The notes: a model not told the origin generated them from the letters alone. DNA of 64,000 nucleotides from Bacillota bacterium (GCA_023392615.1 JAEVYT010000011.1:62001-126000); one strand, 5' to 3'; positions 1 to 8,531 are shown, counted from the stretch's first letter. Numbers and translations are program-made.

Positions 1-552
1 CGTCAATACTGCGATTTCTCTTGCAATTCCGTAATGTCCCCATAAATCAGGGCGGTTTGTTAAGGATTTATTATCCACTTCAAATACGGTATCATTCAGC
101 TGCATAAAGGTCTTGATATCTGTTCCGAGCGGATAGATATCTTCTAGTATCATCAAACCAGAATTTTCTTCGCTAACGCCCAATTCCTTCTCTGAGCAGC
201 ACATACCATGACTAATCTCTCCTGCAATCTTAGCTTCCATGATCTGCATATCTCCAACCTGACCACCAAGCTTTGCAAAGGGAACCACTGCACCCACAAA
301 TACATTCGGTGCACCACATACACAGCCTACCACTTCACTACCGATATCAACTTTTAATAAGTGAAGTTTCTTAGAGTTTGGATGATCGTTGATTTCAATA
401 ATCTTACCAACTACAACATCCCTAACCTTTGTTCCATATTCATATATATCTTCAACCTCAGCAGTGGATAATGTAAATCTGCCGATTAACTCTTTTAAAT
501 TAATACCGGATAAGTCAGTGAATTCTGAAATCCAATTCATTGATATTAACAT
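1..552 (-). CDS. pheT: Phenylalanyl-tRNA synthetase beta subunit, N-terminal part
   Basis: This is the N-terminal ~184 residues of the large subunit of the cytoplasmic phenylalanyl-tRNA synthetase (alpha2beta2), which charges tRNA-Phe. The gene runs off the left edge of the window. Translation from ATG at 552 begins MLISMNWISEFTDLSG and continues through the tRNA-binding (EMAP/OB-fold) region, with HPNSKKLHLLKVDIG and GAPNVFVG, then NRPDLWGHYGIAREIA entering the B3/B4 part. A GGAGG site lies about 9 bases upstream of the start. It follows pheS by 45 bases on the same strand, so the two are co-transcribed from the T-box leader at about 2350. Identity is secure; the C-terminal domains cannot be judged. 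Confidence 0.95.
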   Translation of the reverse strand, partial: MLISMNWISEFTDLSGINLKELIGRFTLSTAEVEDIYEYGTKVRDVVVGKIIEINDHPNSKKLHLLKVDIGSEVVGCVCGAPNVFVGAVVPFAKLGGQVGDMQIMEAKIAGEISHGMCCSEKELGVSEENSGLMILEDIYPLGTDIKTFMQLNDTVFEVDNKSLTNRPDLWGHYGIAREIAVLT

Positions 553-597
553 TCTTCATTTCCTCCATTCTTTCGCTCATAGCGACATTGATATATT

Positions 598-1638
598 CTA
601 CACCGTAAACTGCTTCAGCTGCTTTAAATTACCGCTGTTGAACAAACGAATGTCCTTAATGTTGTATTTCATCATTGCAAGTCTGGTTAAACCAAGTCCG
701 AATGCAAAGCCGGTGTATTTGTCAGGATCAATACCACCAAGACGAAGTACGTTCGGATGAATCATGCCGCAAGGAAGAAGTTCTAACCAACCGGAGTTCT
801 TACAGGTAGGACAACCGGAACCACCACAGATTGCACAGTTGATATCAAGCTCAAAACCCGGTTCCACGAACGGGAAGAATCCCGGTCTTAAACGAACCTT
901 TACATCTCTTTGGAACACTTCGGTTAAGAGAACCTTCATAAAATAAATCAAGTTGGAGATGGAGATATCATCACCAATCATCATGCCCTCTAACTGGAAA
1001 AAGGTGTTCTCATGGCTGGCATCAATATTCTCATTACGGAAGCATCTACCTGGGAATAAAACCTTTAAAGGTTCACCCGGCTTAGGAGCACCGTATTTTC
1101 TCATAATCGTGTTCTGTGCTGCGGAGGTATGAGTCTTCAGTAACTGTCCATTATCGAGATAGTAGGTATCTGTCATATCTCTGGCAGGATGGTTCTTTGG
1201 AATGTTAACCCCCTCAAAGTTATTGAACTCAGTCTGTATCTCAAGACCATCTTCTATAATGAAACCCATCGTCTTAAAGATATCTTCAATCTGTTTCTGA
1301 ACGATAGTAATCGGATGCATGGTACCTACTGCCTTATCGGATGGTATGGAGAAGTCATAACGCTCCGTATTTTCGATCTCTCTTAAATACTCCTGCTCTT
1401 CTAAGGTTTTCTGATGATTTACGATTGCATTCTCAATCTCATTCTTAAGCATATTCACCTGCATACCTGCAGTCTTCTTTGCTTCTACATCCAGGTTACG
1501 AAGATCCTTTAACACTTCGGTTACAAGACCCTTTTTACCAAGGAAGGCAACTCTGATTCGTTCTAGCTCATCTTTAAGCTTTGCACTGTTCAATTCATTT
1601 TGAAACTGCGCTTTGATTTTCTCTAAATTCTCTAACAT
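598..1638 (-). CDS. pheS: Phenylalanyl-tRNA synthetase alpha subunit
   Basis: Catalytic alpha subunit of PheRS (346 residues, usual length 330-350). It has an N-terminal coiled-coil region, then the class II core with TDTYYLDNGQLLKTHTSA (motif 2 region), the FQLEGMMIGDD stretch and a C-terminal GFAFGLGLTRLAMMKY (motif 3). A second ATG lies six bases upstream at 1644, but it is only one base from the AGGAGG. The ATG at 1638 (MLENLEKIK) is seven bases away and is the better start. It is the first gene of pheST. Between it and its T-box lie about 470 bases carrying two palindromic repeats, an unusually long and structured 5' leader. Identity is secure. Confidence 0.96.
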   Translation of the reverse strand: MLENLEKIKAQFQNELNSAKLKDELERIRVAFLGKKGLVTEVLKDLRNLDVEAKKTAGMQVNMLKNEIENAIVNHQKTLEEQEYLREIENTERYDFSIPSDKAVGTMHPITIVQKQIEDIFKTMGFIIEDGLEIQTEFNNFEGVNIPKNHPARDMTDTYYLDNGQLLKTHTSAAQNTIMRKYGAPKPGEPLKVLFPGRCFRNENIDASHENTFFQLEGMMIGDDISISNLIYFMKVLLTEVFQRDVKVRLRPGFFPFVEPGFELDINCAICGGSGCPTCKNSGWLELLPCGMIHPNVLRLGGIDPDKYTGFAFGLGLTRLAMMKYNIKDIRLFNSGNLKQLKQFTV

Positions 1639-1787
1639 TTTCATTCCTCCTAAATTTATTTTCTAATTGCTATTCTAAATGATTATCTCAACATCATGTA
1701 TACTAAATTCATTACTCTATCCACAGGGCGAATGTTTTTTCATGCGTTTATCCACAATCTTGACCCTGAATTCCAGTTTATAAACAT

Positions 1788-1894
1788 ACAACAGCATGAA
1801 GTCGTTGATTTAATATCCAGTCGTTGGTGCTTAGGCTGCGTACTTTGCGGCCTTATGCACCACTACGTACTTCATCCAAGTGGGAGCGTGTTGC
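1788..1894 (-). repeat. Palindromic repeat, copy A (core)
   Basis: Core of the dispersed palindromic repeat also found at 1985-2072 and three times in 46796-47187. On the minus strand it contains GATGAAGTACGTAGTGGTGC and CCTAAGCACCAACGACT, which form two arms of a long imperfect hairpin. This copy is 107 bp instead of 88 because of a 19-bp insertion that duplicates the heptamer gtcgttg (1801-1827). Its outer arms are more decayed than in copy B. It lies inside the transcribed pheS leader, downstream of the T-box terminator. Confidence 0.85.
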
Positions 1895-1958
1895 ATATGA
1901 AATATGTTTCCAGCATTTATTCTGCTTTTTTATGCATCTCTTTCACTATCTATCGCTC

Positions 1959-2097
1959 AAGACATGTGTAACATCTTTTCATTAGCAACTGTATGAAGTC
2001 GTTGGTGCTTAGGCTGCGTACTTTGCGGCCTTATGCACCACTACGTACTTCATCCAAGCGGGAGCGTGTTGCATATGAAATATGTTACACATTTCTT
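1959..2097 (-). repeat. Palindromic repeat, copy B (core 1985-2072 plus arms)
   Basis: An 88-bp core ending in GCAAC/GTTGC, flanked by inverted arms AAGACATGTGTAACAT (1959-1974) and ATGTTACACATTTCTT (2082-2097). It forms a ~140-bp imperfect palindrome of the same size and plan as copy C at 46771-46910. A weaker outer inverted pair continues to about 1925 and 2121, where the right arm is the U-tract end of the T-box terminator. No ORF in the element has a ribosome site; the 84-91 residue frames across copies A and B are repeat sequence, not genes. Looks like a MITE-like or structural repeat. Confidence 0.85.
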
Positions 2098-2112
2098 GTC
2101 ACAGAATTGCAT

Positions 2113-2145
2113 AAAAAAAGCCCCCGTCTCCAAAGGGACGAAAGC
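2113..2145 (-). terminator. T-box attenuator terminator
   Basis: On the minus strand GCTTTCGTC and GACGGGGGC pair around a short loop and are followed by TTTTTTT. The T-box sequence just upstream is the competing antiterminator half. Confidence 0.9.
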
Positions 2146-2350
2146 ATCGTGGTACCACCCAAATTCAAGCCTCAAGCAAGGCTCCTCAAAAGTTGTAACG
2201 GAACTGAACCGGCCTTTCTTTCAAAAGGCAACTCCGGTGTCGAACTTCGCGATATATCCGAACCCTGAACTTGCTCTCAGCCGGTGACAAGTTCTCTCTG
2301 GCGGGAAAATATATGCTACTGAATTCACCATCAATGTTGATATCTATTTT
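2113..2350 (-). promoter_or_regulatory. T-box leader of pheST
   Basis: tRNA-sensing riboswitch: uncharged tRNA-Phe pairs with the leader and prevents termination, so synthetase is made when phenylalanine runs short. Read on the minus strand it has the AGAGAG/GGCTGAGAG stem I elements, a candidate specifier UUC (Phe) at 2244-2242, the T-box sequence GGGTGGTACCACG (about 2160-2148), and a terminator at 2145-2113 (GCTTTCGTC pairing with GACGGGGGC, then seven T). The specifier matches the downstream gene. The only unusual point is the distance from the terminator to pheS, about 475 bases filled with repeats A and B. Confidence 0.93.
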
Positions 2351-2356
2351 TATCCT

Positions 2357-2385
2357 ATATTAATCGACTATTATGCCATTGTCAA
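2357..2385 (-). promoter_or_regulatory. Promoter of the pheST T-box leader
   Basis: On the minus strand TTGACA (2385-2380), a 17-bp spacer and TAATAT (2362-2357). Initiation near 2350 gives the T-box exactly. A second possible promoter lies upstream (TTGTAT, 16 bp, TATAAT at 2471-2444). Confidence 0.75.
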
Positions 2386-2510
2386 GAGTAGGAATTAAAA
2401 ATCGTGCATTTTCATAGCTTACTATGCTTATAAAACCTTTAAAATTATACTGTCAGACTCTTATGATACAATAAATTATATAATTCATTTATAAGTTATT
2501 GTATGCATTA

Positions 2511-2885
2511 TTATTCTTGATACGGTTGAACATGTTCTGCTTTTGATTGAAATTCCTTCAACGAGATAATCTCATTCTTATTATTAAATTCAATGATTGA
2601 AACTCCATCAAAGCCTGCAACATTATTTTCATAATCACATTCAAAATACCATTCAACAGTATAAATATGTTCTTGATGTAGAATTTGTTTTATTCTCCAT
2701 ACTAACACACTTCCTACCTTATTCCATTCAGAAAACCACTGCTTTATCTGCTTAATACCATTATACTCCGGTCCGTAACATTCACTATAATAAATATTTT
2801 GATGAAAATAATTCTCCAAGTTAGATGCATCCTTCTTCACCCATGCATTAAAATAGCTTCTTATGATTTCTTCTCTTTCCCCCAT
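2511..2885 (-). CDS. SnoaL/NTF2-like small protein
   Basis: A 124-residue soluble protein with the cone-shaped NTF2/SnoaL plan: N-terminal helix REEIIRSYFNAWVKKDASNL, YYSECYGPEYNG, then FSEWN and three C-terminal strands. The family includes ketosteroid-isomerase-like enzymes and many small ligand-binding proteins, and the sequence gives no way to choose a substrate. AGGAGG lies seven bases before ATG at 2885. It is a single gene on its strand between the pheST promoter and an AT-rich spacer, so context does not help. Fold call fairly sure; function unknown. Confidence 0.7.
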   Translation of the reverse strand: MGEREEIIRSYFNAWVKKDASNLENYFHQNIYYSECYGPEYNGIKQIKQWFSEWNKVGSVLVWRIKQILHQEHIYTVEWYFECDYENNVAGFDGVSIIEFNNKNEIISLKEFQSKAEHVQPYQE

Positions 2886-3264
2886 TATAACCTCCTAAAT
2901 ACTTTTGCAACGTTATTATTTTATAATATGTTATCTACCGAACATATCAACGATATATTAACTTTTTATGTTATAGCATTCTTTTTATTCTGCATAATAT
3001 TTAACAATTCAATTTCTCCCCATATAATACCATGTTATATATGTATTTACAACACACGCAGATTGTAAAAACCTTTCCTGTAGCTATCTCTTGTTTCTAC
3101 TACAATTATACTTATCCCATTCTATCAAGTACGGTAAGTTTAAACATTAATATCATTAATGTAATAAATTATTATTGGGAATTTAAATGTAAATATGATA
3201 ATATTTGTATAAGTGTACATAAAGACTACACAACAAATATTTATGATAATACAAGGGTGATGAG
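2886..3264. other. AT-rich intergenic region, no gene seen
   Basis: Between two divergent genes. Very AT-rich, with no ORF that has a ribosome site and no clear hairpin. It must hold both promoters, but none is close enough to consensus for me to mark. Confidence 0.5.
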
Positions 3265-3945
3265 ATGGAATATAGTTTACTTATTGTAGAGGATGAGAAA
3301 AACTTAAGAAGAGTAGTCTCTGATTATTTTACTGCACGAGATTTTCATGTAGATACTGCAGTTCATGGATTAGAAGCACTGGATTATATTAACCAAAGGG
3401 TTTATGACATTATTATTCTAGATATAATGATGCCTGAGATGGACGGCATCGAAGTGTGCAAATATATCAGAAAAAAATATGATGTACCAGTGATTTTTCT
3501 TACTGCACTATGCAATGAAGAAAGTATCGTGGGTGGATATGATATAGGGGCGGATGAATATATGACAAAGCCGTTCTCCCTCACCGTGTTGGAAGCAAAG
3601 ATACGGGTGCTGATCAAACGATACCGAGGATTACTGGTTCAAGATGGTGTTATACGCATTAACAACCTTCAGATCGAACCTTCCAAAAGGATGGTTTCTG
3701 CTAACGGTATCGTTATTAACTTAGCACCTAAAGAATATGACTTACTGATATATCTAATTGAAAATAAAAACCAAGTACTATCAAGAGAGCAAATTCTTAA
3801 CAGGGTATGGGGTCCTGAATTCGAAGGATATGACCGAGCAGTTGATACCCATATTAAAAAGCTTCGTTCTGCACTAGGAGAAAATAGTAATCCTATCACC
3901 ACAATTATTAAATCAGGTTATGTGTGGAAGGATAATATAAATTAA
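3265..3945 (+). CDS. OmpR/PhoB-family response regulator (orphan)
   Basis: A 226-residue transcription regulator. The receiver domain has the acidic pair E9/D10, phospho-acceptor D53 (LDIMMPEMDG), T80 and K102 (TKPFS), followed by a winged-helix DNA-binding domain (LAPKEYDLLIYLIENKNQ, EGYDRAVDTHIKKLR, SGYVWK). All phosphorylation residues are present. AGGGTG lies six bases before the ATG. No histidine kinase is adjacent, so its partner is elsewhere or it takes phosphate from another kinase. It resembles the copper-locus regulator at 37550-38257 in domain plan only. Confidence 0.9.
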   Translation: MEYSLLIVEDEKNLRRVVSDYFTARDFHVDTAVHGLEALDYINQRVYDIIILDIMMPEMDGIEVCKYIRKKYDVPVIFLTALCNEESIVGGYDIGADEYMTKPFSLTVLEAKIRVLIKRYRGLLVQDGVIRINNLQIEPSKRMVSANGIVINLAPKEYDLLIYLIENKNQVLSREQILNRVWGPEFEGYDRAVDTHIKKLRSALGENSNPITTIIKSGYVWKDNIN

Positions 3946-4103
3946 AAATAATGCATTCATGATACACGTCTCGTTTGTGACTTTCATTTCTAATTTATAA
4001 TATTCTTCCTTTCTCCCTTTCCCATTGTGTCATAATATGTTAGAATAGGGACTAATTATTAAAAGTAGCAATTGACATTCTCATAACGTTAGGAGTTGCA
4101 CAC

Positions 4104-4925
4104 ATGGACACCAAAATCATATTTTTTGACATAGATGGTACAATATTAAGCCACAGAAATTATAACATACTCGACAGCACCAAAGCAGCGATTCGCATGG
4201 CGAGGGAAAATGGTCACCTAACCTTTATCAATACAGGGCGTACCTATTCTGAAATCAACGACGAGATTAAAAATGTCGGCTTTGACGGTTACGTATGTGG
4301 ATGTGGAACCTACATATCTCTTCACGAAGATAGAATGTTCCATCAAAGCTTAAGTGCTCAGTTGTGTAAAGAAATCGTGGCTGATGCTCGCCGTTTCGGG
4401 ATTCAGTGTGTTTTGGAAGGTACTAACACCATATACTTTGACAAAGAATATAAACACCCATTGCTTGTTGAACTTAAAGATAAATTCACAAACCGATATA
4501 AATTCAATGTATCTACAACGGATGATCCGGATATTCTTTTTGATAAATTCTGTCTATGGATAAGCGAAACTGCTGATGTCAAATCCTTTATTGATAAATA
4601 TTCAGATCGATTTGAATTCATTGTTCGTGATGGGGCACTATTTTTCGAGGTGATTCCGAAAGGCTTTTCAAAAGCCTCCGGAATTGAATATCTGCTCACT
4701 CATCTTGGAATTCCTCATGAAAACGCTTATGCTATTGGAGATAGTGCAAATGATCTTTCCATGCTTAATTACGTGAAGCACAGTATCGGAATGGGTAATT
4801 CCGAAGAAGAAGTCATGAAAGTCGTATCCTATGTTACCAAAGATGTTGATGATGATGGTATCGCACATGCCCTAACGCATTTTGAATTCATCAATTCCTG
4901 CGATTTCCTCGTAGCAAATAAATAA
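4104..4925 (+). CDS. HAD-superfamily Cof-type phosphatase
   Basis: A 273-residue hydrolase of the Cof/YbiV group (HAD IIB), usually acting on sugar phosphates or flavin phosphates in the cytoplasm. Motif I is FFDIDGT with nucleophile D9 and acid/base D11, motif II is INTGRTY, the motif III lysine is in GFSKASGIEYLL, and motif IV is GDSANDLSMLNYV. The cap domain lies between motifs II and III. The substrate cannot be read from sequence. AGGAG lies eight bases before the start. Its 3' end overlaps the convergent anti-sigma gene by 35 bp; both reading frames end at normal family length, so neither looks frameshifted. Confidence 0.88.
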   Translation: MDTKIIFFDIDGTILSHRNYNILDSTKAAIRMARENGHLTFINTGRTYSEINDEIKNVGFDGYVCGCGTYISLHEDRMFHQSLSAQLCKEIVADARRFGIQCVLEGTNTIYFDKEYKHPLLVELKDKFTNRYKFNVSTTDDPDILFDKFCLWISETADVKSFIDKYSDRFEFIVRDGALFFEVIPKGFSKASGIEYLLTHLGIPHENAYAIGDSANDLSMLNYVKHSIGMGNSEEEVMKVVSYVTKDVDDDGIAHALTHFEFINSCDFLVANK

Positions 4926-5445
4926 TTTGACCAATAATTAATCCAATCAAAGAAGGACAAAAGCCAAACCCGAGTGCGAACCAATTAAAATAATTAAAAA
5001 TTATAGTCGGTACGATTAATCCAAAGCTTCCAAATAAAACAGGTGCTATATATTTTAATTTTGTCCTTCTCATGCCAAGCAACAACGAACACACAAATGC
5101 GGTAAAAGGTATTATCAGATAAAAATAAAGAATAACATAGCCAATCTCCTCACCGGGTTTTAGAAAGAACAGTCCCGATATTAACGCTATTACTCCAACT
5201 GTTATAGATACGGATAATAATATAATATTTAATATATGCTTCTTGAATTTCTTTGCAAAATGATTTACTTGATCCCAATCACTTTTCCTAACTTTAATGT
5301 CCGGTTGTTTTATTTTATCCAACTCCATTTTACATACCTCACAATCTTGAATATGCTCCTCTACCATCTCCTTGCTTCCCTGACTTGCTATATTTTCCGC
5401 ATAAAGTGGCAATAGATCTTGAATTACATCACATTTTATCTTCAC
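4891..5445 (-). CDS. Membrane anti-sigma factor with zinc-finger motif
   Basis: A 184-residue protein with an N-terminal zf-HC2-like motif (H31, C35, C38; HIQDCEVC) typical of zinc-containing anti-sigma factors, followed by about four hydrophobic segments from residue ~70 on. The start is GTG at 5445 and overlaps the stop of the upstream sigma gene in GTGA, so translation is coupled. It most likely holds the ECF sigma factor inactive at the membrane until an envelope signal releases it. The signal is unknown. The multi-spanning tail is longer than the single span of classical RsiW-type proteins. Confidence 0.8.
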   Translation of the reverse strand: MKIKCDVIQDLLPLYAENIASQGSKEMVEEHIQDCEVCKMELDKIKQPDIKVRKSDWDQVNHFAKKFKKHILNIILLSVSITVGVIALISGLFFLKPGEEIGYVILYFYLIIPFTAFVCSLLLGMRRTKLKYIAPVLFGSFGLIVPTIIFNYFNWFALGFGFCPSLIGLIIGQIIYLLRGNRRN

Positions 5446-5930
5446 TTATTCTCCTCCATTCCCTCTTGAATTTTTGACTTAGCTCTATGGTATGTAACAC
5501 AAGCCCAATGTTCTGTTTTACCAAACAGCGCAGCGATCTGACTAAACTTCAATTCCCCAAACACCCTTAAAGAAAACACTTCCTTATACGGTTCTTGTAA
5601 ATCATGTATGAGCCTGTGAATCAAAAACGCCATCTCTTTATTCGCTAACATCGATTCAACACTTTGCTCTGTTATACAAAGATTTTCAAGCTCCTCACTA
5701 GATGTAATTCTTTTTTGCTTCTTAAGATAAGAGAAATAACAGTTTTTGGCTATCTGACAGATCCAAACACGAACATCACACTCTCCATGAAATTGATGAA
5801 GAGAGCGAAAAGTCTTATAAAATGCTTCTTGCGTCAATTCCTCCGCCAAGCTTTCATTGGCTGTCAACCCCCTCAAATACTTATATACATCATTATAATA
5901 TTGCTCGTAAAACTGGTCGAACCCAGTCAC
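5442..5930 (-). CDS. ECF-type RNA polymerase sigma factor
   Basis: A 162-residue alternative sigma factor. Region 2 is FDQFYEQYYNDVYKYLRG to LAEELTQEAFYKTFRSL, with the usual DVRVWICQIAKNCYFSYLKK helix. Region 4 is LQEPYKEVFSLRVFGELKFS then AALFGKTEHWACVTYHRAK. The start is GTG at 5930 behind GGGGGTGA; no ATG in frame fits. It forms a two-gene operon with the anti-sigma factor. ECF pairs usually control their own promoter, but I could not recognise a matching site upstream. Target genes unknown. Confidence 0.9.
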   Translation of the reverse strand: MTGFDQFYEQYYNDVYKYLRGLTANESLAEELTQEAFYKTFRSLHQFHGECDVRVWICQIAKNCYFSYLKKQKRITSSEELENLCITEQSVESMLANKEMAFLIHRLIHDLQEPYKEVFSLRVFGELKFSQIAALFGKTEHWACVTYHRAKSKIQEGMEENK

Positions 5931-6377
5931 CTAATCACCCCCTCAATGATAAGACTCCCTTATATCAAAAATATCACAAAATTTCTTAATATTTTTATAA
6001 ATTCCTACAAATTCTAATGCAATCACATCTACACATACATTTACTCAATCTGTTATATTCTACCATTAATGAACCCAGTTTTACAACCAAATTAGCAAAA
6101 TCAGGATCGTGATGTCCGAACAATTAGGACTATTACTAACTGTTTAGCAATAGGAATAAATGATGAAGCTACTGAGTAGGTTTCTACTTTATCCGTGAGG
6201 AATTTATGCTCGTTCTGATTGTTTCAAGTGAACTCAGAGATCTTAGAATTACTAGTAAATTACAACCAGCTTTCCAGCAGACATCCTCTTATCGTTAAGC
6301 ATAATAGCATCCATCCCTTTATTAACTTCTCATTATTATCCCATTTGTTAACTCCTATCGCAATTCAATGAATATAG
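5931..6377. other. Intergenic region, no gene seen
   Basis: About 450 bp between the divergent sigma-factor gene and the FAD oxidoreductase gene. Stop codons are frequent in all frames, no ORF has a ribosome site and I see no strong hairpin. The promoter for the rightward gene begins at 6378. Confidence 0.5.
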
Positions 6378-6406
6378 TTGCATATTGCATTATTGTATGA
6401 TAGAAT
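6378..6406 (+). promoter_or_regulatory. Promoter for the FAD oxidoreductase gene
   Basis: TTGCAT, 17-bp spacer, TAGAAT. Initiation near 6413 would give a 5' UTR of about 40 bases before the ATG at 6455. Confidence 0.6.
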
Positions 6407-6454
6407 TAGCAAGGTTCGAAACAACTGATACATTGAGCAAAAGGAGTGTTGTGA

Positions 6455-7855
6455 ATGCAGAATTACGACGTTATTATTATTGGTGCCGGTCCATCCGGTA
6501 TTTTTTGTGCCTATGAATTAATTAAGGAAAACAAAGACCTTAAAATCCTTATGGTGGAAAAAGGTAGACCGATTGAGAAAAGACTTTGTCCCAAAAGAAC
6601 TACAAAGAAGTGTATCGGATGCCAACCTTGCGCAATTACAACAGGTTTTGCAGGAGCGGGAGCATTTTCAGATGGCAAGCTCTCCTTATCCCCTGATGTC
6701 GGTGGAACTCTTCCAGACATCTTAGGATACGATAAAGCTGTAGAACTTATAAAAGAATCTGATGATATTTACTTAAAATTCGGTGCTGACACTAATGTAT
6801 ATGGTGTTGATAAAGAAGCCGAAATTCGTGAAATAAGAAGACGTTCCATCAATGCAAATTTAAAATTAATCGAATGTCCAATCCGTCACCTCGGAACTGA
6901 AGAAGGCTATAAAATTTACACCAGTTTACAAGAACATCTTTTAGCAAGCGGCGTTGAGATGAGATTCAACACCATGGTACAAGACATTATTATAGAAAAT
7001 AATGTAGCAAAAGGAATTATTACATCTAAGGGTGAAACTTTATGTGCAGATGAAGTTGTATCCGCAATAGGACGTGAAGGTTCCGACTGGTTCAGCCATA
7101 TCTGCCAAGAACATGGCGTAGAAACAAAAGTTGGTACCGTAGATATCGGTGTAAGAGTCGAAGTTCGTGACGAGGTTATGGAGTTTTTGAATAAAAACCT
7201 ATACGAAGCAAAGCTAGTATACTACACCCCTACCTTTGATGATAAGGTACGTACCTTCTGTACCAACCCATCCGGTGAGGTTGCAACTGAATACTACGAA
7301 AATAATCTTGCTGTTGTTAACGGACATGCATATAAATCAAAGGATTACAAGACAAATAATACCAACTTCGCTCTTCTTGTATCTAAGAATTTTACAAAAC
7401 CGTTTAATACTCCAATTGAGTACGGTAAACATATCGCTCAGCTTAGCAATATGCTTTGCGGCGGAAGAATCTTAGTTCAGACCTTTGGTGATTTCCAGAG
7501 AGGACGTAGAACTACCGAAGAACGTCTTTGTAGAAATAACTTAGTTCCTACTTTAAAGGATGCAGTACCGGGCGATTTATCCCTTGTATTCCCTCATCGT
7601 ATCATGGTAGACATAAAAGAGATGATTCTTGCTCTCGATAAAGTCACTCCAGGTATTGCAAGTGATGAAACACTTCTTTATGGTGTAGAAGTTAAATTCT
7701 ATTCCAATAAAGTTGTCGTTAATACCGATTTCGAGACCAGTATCGAAGGTTTACGTGCCATCGGTGATGGTGCTGGTTTAACCAGAGGTTTACAGCAGGC
7801 GTCAGCGAACGGTATTAGTGTAGCTCGTAGCATCTTAAAAAAGATGGGGAAATAA
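6455..7855 (+). CDS. NAD(P)/FAD-dependent oxidoreductase, COG2509-type
   Basis: A 466-residue flavoprotein. The N-terminal FAD-binding Rossmann motif is VIIIGAGPSGIFCAYEL (residues 6-22), and a C-terminal GDGAGLTRGLQQASANG is the second FAD-contact motif. Between them is a conserved block with C45, C53, C56 and C59 followed by TGFAGAGAFSDGKLSL, which is characteristic of this uncharacterised family; the cysteine spacing could hold a metal or Fe-S centre. The reaction is unknown. It is a lone gene with its own promoter and a strong bidirectional terminator at 7928-7975. Family call is firm; function is not known. Confidence 0.85.
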   Translation: MQNYDVIIIGAGPSGIFCAYELIKENKDLKILMVEKGRPIEKRLCPKRTTKKCIGCQPCAITTGFAGAGAFSDGKLSLSPDVGGTLPDILGYDKAVELIKESDDIYLKFGADTNVYGVDKEAEIREIRRRSINANLKLIECPIRHLGTEEGYKIYTSLQEHLLASGVEMRFNTMVQDIIIENNVAKGIITSKGETLCADEVVSAIGREGSDWFSHICQEHGVETKVGTVDIGVRVEVRDEVMEFLNKNLYEAKLVYYTPTFDDKVRTFCTNPSGEVATEYYENNLAVVNGHAYKSKDYKTNNTNFALLVSKNFTKPFNTPIEYGKHIAQLSNMLCGGRILVQTFGDFQRGRRTTEERLCRNNLVPTLKDAVPGDLSLVFPHRIMVDIKEMILALDKVTPGIASDETLLYGVEVKFYSNKVVVNTDFETSIEGLRAIGDGAGLTRGLQQASANGISVARSILKKMGK

Positions 7856-7927
7856 ATAATTAAAAGATGAAGCTTTCAATTATTTAAGAAATGTTTTATA
7901 ACAAATAAATAATTTGCATTATAACAT

Positions 7928-7975
7928 AAAAAAGAACGATGATAATTTTGAAACAAAATTGTCATCGTTCTTTTT
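7928..7975. terminator. Bidirectional terminator
   Basis: AAAGAACGATGATAATTTTG and CAAAATTGTCATCGTTC form a near-perfect ~20-bp stem with a three-base loop, flanked by an A-run and TTTTT. It serves the oxidoreductase gene and, on the other strand, the kinase-like gene. Confidence 0.85.
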
Positions 7976-8066
7976 ATCCATAATTCTTCATAATTAATAT
8001 TCTCGAAATGCTATATTTTAATCAAGATCCATCTTCTGCTAATCATCAATTCATGATCTTATGAAT

Positions 8067-8531
8067 TTAAAACATCGTATAGTATTTACTCACTTCTTTG
8101 GTAAAGCCATAATCAATGATGACCGGTCTCCCTTTGATAAAGCCCCAGCTGGAAGGTCTTTTCAAATCCGGATAAAGTAAGTTATATTTCTCCGTAAAAT
8201 CTTTAAATTCATTTATACGAAATAACTCTCTGCTGTTTCTGACATGATAATAGTTCCAAACCTCAGCTATGGAATAAACTCTCTCCGCTTTCTCCATAAT
8301 TAAAAATACGGAATCATCTGATATGGCTACTATTCGTGCAAAAACACGGGAATGAGTTGTTGCTGCTATCTGATATTCTGCTTGATTTTGAGCTAACCCT
8401 TTTTTATTCTTGGCTACTTTTACTACGTATCCATTATCTAAGTCAAAGACATTTCTTCCGGATCCTGTACCAATCAACAAATAGGATTTTCTCTCAATAT
8501 TGGTTTTGATATATTTAAAGTCAATTCTCAT
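8067..8531 (-). CDS. Miniature protein-kinase-like protein
   Basis: A 154-residue protein that reads like a shortened kinase fold. It has a glycine-rich loop GTGSGR (residues 21-26), an ATP-lysine candidate in YVVKVAKN (K38 or K41), a possible alpha-C glutamate E52, a hinge-like FLIMEKAE (76-83), and a DFG-like IIDYGF (138-143) preceded by PDLKRPSSWGF in place of the catalytic loop. A normal HRD/HxD loop with its asparagine is not evident, and there is no room for most of the C-lobe: the chain ends 12 residues after the DFG-like motif. It could be a degenerate aminoglycoside-kinase/RIO-like protein or an ATP-binding regulator. Monocistronic, beside the amt/P-II genes. Confidence 0.5.
   Translation of the reverse strand: MRIDFKYIKTNIERKSYLLIGTGSGRNVFDLDNGYVVKVAKNKKGLAQNQAEYQIAATTHSRVFARIVAISDDSVFLIMEKAERVYSIAEVWNYYHVRNSRELFRINEFKDFTEKYNLLYPDLKRPSSWGFIKGRPVIIDYGFTKEVSKYYTMF

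Noticed and set aside
1696..2287. Three rightward ORFs of 84-91 codons sharing similar peptides
   Set aside because: They lie across palindromic repeats A and B and the antisense of the T-box, have no ribosome sites, and their similarity to each other is just the DNA repeat.
4891..4925. Overlap of HAD and anti-sigma genes as a sign of frameshift
   Set aside because: The genes are convergent, both end at normal family length and both motifs sets are complete; a 35-bp tail overlap is tolerable.
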